A DNA stretch of 16,963 bases from CAYMTN01 sp964393335 (lineage in GTDB: Bacteria > Chloroflexota > Anaerolineae > Aggregatilineales > Aggregatilineaceae), in contig CAYMTN010000110.1 in NCBI GenBank assembly GCA_964393335.1, positions 1-16,963 of the forward strand. The letters are read 5' to 3'. How positions within the stretch are numbered: the first letter of the stretch is position 1; each line of letters opens with the position of its first letter. A program made the translations under genes and the position numbers. Shown here in pieces: positions 15,582 through 16,963 of this stretch. Under the pieces are notes generated by a model, which did no database searches, had not been told where the DNA came from, and worked only from the letters and a program-made list of their open reading frames with translations.

Positions 15582-15615
15582 GAAGCCCGACTAAAGAGCC
15601 GGGCTTCTCGTTTTC
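15582..15615 (+). terminator. Intrinsic terminator reading rightward
   Basis: GAAGCCCG (15582-15589) pairs with CGGGCTTC (15600-15607) around a 10-nt loop and is followed by TCGTTTTCT. It has the stem and T-rich tail of a Rho-independent terminator on the plus strand, nearly 290 nt downstream of the SnoaL-like gene stop. Confidence 0.6.
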
Positions 15616-15759
15616 TACTCAAGTTTTCGAACGATCAGGGCCCCCTCAGGCCTAACAAAGGGCAGCTTGACTGAAGAATCAGCTTCGGGCCGTCTTTTTG
15701 GCCCCCACAGCTGCTGGATGTGTATGATACGTGGGCCGGGCGGTTGGATGGTTGATCGC

Positions 15760-16125
15760 TCAGTCGCCGGTCTGCGCCCGTACAGTCGCTAACAGGTCGG
15801 TCAGATTGTAGGGTTTGGGGAGATGGGCGACTGCGCCTAATTGCAGCCCTTTTTGAACCGTGGTTTGATCTTTGTGCGCAGACAGAAAGATTACAGGAAT
15901 ATTGCTGGTTTGTGAGTCTTGACACAGCGCAGCCAGCACACCGGACCCATCCAGCACGGGCATGGTGATATCGCAGATGATCAGATCGGGCAGTTGTTCG
16001 CGCGCTGATAGAATTCCCTCGTGACCGTTTTCGGCTCCAAGCGCTTTGTATCCTTCGAAACCGAATATTTCAAGCAAATCGGGCCGCGGGCGTTCATCAT
16101 CGTCAATGATCAGGACTTTTTTCAT
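15760..16125 (-). CDS. Single-domain response regulator (CheY-like receiver)
   Basis: A 121-residue stand-alone receiver domain. The acidic pocket is D8-D10 (VLIIDDDE), the phosphoacceptor is D52 in LIICDITMPVLDG, S82 lies in PVIFLSAHKD and K104 in LPKPYN. All standard receiver residues are present, so it should be phosphorylatable. There is no output domain, so it would act through protein contact or in a phosphorelay. It follows the broken sensor kinase by 8 nt, with GAGAGG upstream of its ATG, which indicates one operon with that kinase. Its partner kinase now appears inactive, so phosphate may come from another kinase. Confidence 0.93.
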   Translation of the reverse strand: MKKVLIIDDDERPRPDLLEIFGFEGYKALGAENGHEGILSAREQLPDLIICDITMPVLDGSGVLAALCQDSQTSNIPVIFLSAHKDQTTVQKGLQLGAVAHLPKPYNLTDLLATVRAQTGD

Positions 16126-16133
16126 TTATCCTC

Positions 16134-16963
16134 TCATCCCTCGTGTGATATTTGAGGAATAATGACGTTGAACGTTGTTCCGCGTCCCTCCTCACTTTCA
16201 AACGTGATCGTGCCACCGTGCAGCTCAACCGACTGTTTGACAATCGCCAAACCCAGACCAGTGCCGGGTATTTGCCTGGCGTTGCTGGCCCGGTAGAAGG
16301 TTTCAAACAGCCGTGCCTGGGCGGCTTCCGGGATGCCGATGCCCTGATCTTGGATACGGAACGTGACCTGGTCCGGCTCACAGTCTACAGAAAACATCAC
16401 GGTGCGGTCATCGGGGGAATATTTTATGGCATTCGAGAGCAGGTTCATACAAGCGAGCGTTCTGGATGGCACTCGCGGCTTGATCAGCGAAAGCTTGCAG
16501 CTTGGCGGCATGAGCGGGGGTGAAAAACTCGGGGGTGGCACTGTCAAGGTTGATGAAACCGATGGTTTCTTCATTAACAAATATCGGCGCTCCGAGATAG
16601 GAACGCACCCAGCGTGTCTCTGGAATGTCAACTCCACCGGGGTATTCTCGTGTATCGGGGACAATAAACGGCTGCTGGGTCTCGCACATTTTCTGTAAGC
16701 TGGGCGAGCTATCTACAGGAAAGCGAATCTTCAATATCATTTCCTGGCTTGGGCTAAATGTTTCATTATCTTGGCAGGCGACGATCTGTACAAAACCCTC
16801 CTGATCAATTTGCCCTGATCATCTCGCAGAGGTACTTTGGTCGTCAGAAACCAGCGGGGATTTCCCTCTGAGTCGATATTCGGTTCTTCCCGGTTGATTA
16901 AGGGCTGGCCTGTACGTCGTCGAAATCTTTGGGACAAAACCTCACTAAAAATAAAGGAGACTC
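16134..16963 (-). pseudogene. Broken sensor histidine kinase (PAS, GAF, HATPase pieces), partial
   Basis: Three pieces of one sensor kinase lie in order but in different frames, and the gene runs past the window edge. The right piece (16963 to about 16803) is the end of a PAS/PAC domain: TGQPLINREEPNIDSEGNPR then WFLTTKVPLRDDQGKLI; its frame hits a stop at 16737. The middle piece (about 16808-16444) is a GAF domain lacking its start, beginning IDQEGFVQIVACQ and including RSYLGAPIFVNEETIGFINL and FADQAASAIQNARLYE. The left piece (16448-16134) is a HATPase_c domain with N box NLLSNAIKYSPDD, G1 DQGIGIP, F box FETFYR and G2 GTGLGLAIV. No HisKA domain or phosphoacceptor histidine is present. PAS and HATPase share a frame; GAF is shifted. 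I would not accept the TTG at 16937 as a start because the PAS frame stays open to the edge. It may be a real pseudogene or an assembly collapse. Confidence 0.8.

Larger units (their letters stand above)
15296..15759. other. Convergent spacer without a credible gene
   Basis: The 464 bases between the SnoaL-like gene (plus) and the response regulator (minus) contain only short reading frames that I do not believe. The content is mainly inverted repeats: 15420-15439, 15582-15607, and a pair near 15671-15704. In the last one CTGAAG (15671-15676) can pair with CTTCGG (15683-15688) before a T5 run, and GGGCC (15687-15691) can pair with GGCCC (15700-15704). A spacer of this kind fits transcription ends from both sides. 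Confidence 0.6.

Noticed and set aside
16737..16811. Programmed frameshift joining the PAS and GAF parts of the kinase
   Set aside because: No slippery heptamer or strong downstream structure was seen at the switch, and domain sequence is missing on the GAF side, which a frameshift would not explain.

Overview
The window looks like a stretch of a bacterial chromosome, most likely from Chloroflexota (Anaerolineae-like). I infer this from the combination of a V/A-type ATPase, a DUF2330 exported protein, a BTAD-type regulator with a STAND ATPase and TPRs, and a PAS/GAF sensor kinase whose wording resembles chloroflexotal kinases. No rRNA, tRNA, CRISPR array or insertion sequence was seen, and taxonomy was not tested.

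Layout. (1) 275-2407, minus: a large exported DUF2330 protein with its own ribosome binding site and a possible promoter. (2) 2517-11067, minus: a complete nine-gene V/A-type ATPase operon. Transcription order is G/H, I, K, E, C, F, A, B, D, the same order as in Thermus and, with H in first place, in many archaea. Genes are 1-30 nt apart or overlap by 4-11 nt, so translation is probably coupled. The ring subunit K has the best Shine-Dalgarno in the operon. (3) 11068-11579: a 512-nt spacer that must hold the ATPase promoter and leader. It contains a clean 22-bp inverted repeat, an AT-rich patch and G/C-run hairpins near the first gene. (4) 11580-14615, minus: a 1011-residue BTAD/STAND/TPR transcriptional regulator. 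(5) 14792-15295, plus: a small exported SnoaL-like (NTF2-fold) protein divergent from the regulator. (6) 15296-15759: a convergent spacer with terminator-like hairpins. (7) 15760-16963, minus: a single-domain response regulator preceded by a sensor histidine kinase. The kinase is broken: its PAS, GAF and HATPase pieces lie in two alternating frames, two internal segments appear deleted, and the HisKA phosphoacceptor domain is gone. It runs off the right edge.

How the parts work together. The ATPase operon encodes every soluble and membrane part of a rotary V/A-ATPase (A3B3 head, D/F rotor, C socket, E/G stalks, I/K motor). The K subunit carries Q25, E54 and T55, which match the ligand pattern of Na+-coupled rings, so Na+ coupling is possible. 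The BTAD regulator and SnoaL-like protein share a 176-nt divergent spacer and may form a regulatory pair. I found no convincing undescribed multi-gene system. The best leads are the ion specificity of the ATPase, the regulator/exported-protein pair, the operator-like palindrome upstream of the ATPase, and the decaying kinase with apparent microhomology deletions.
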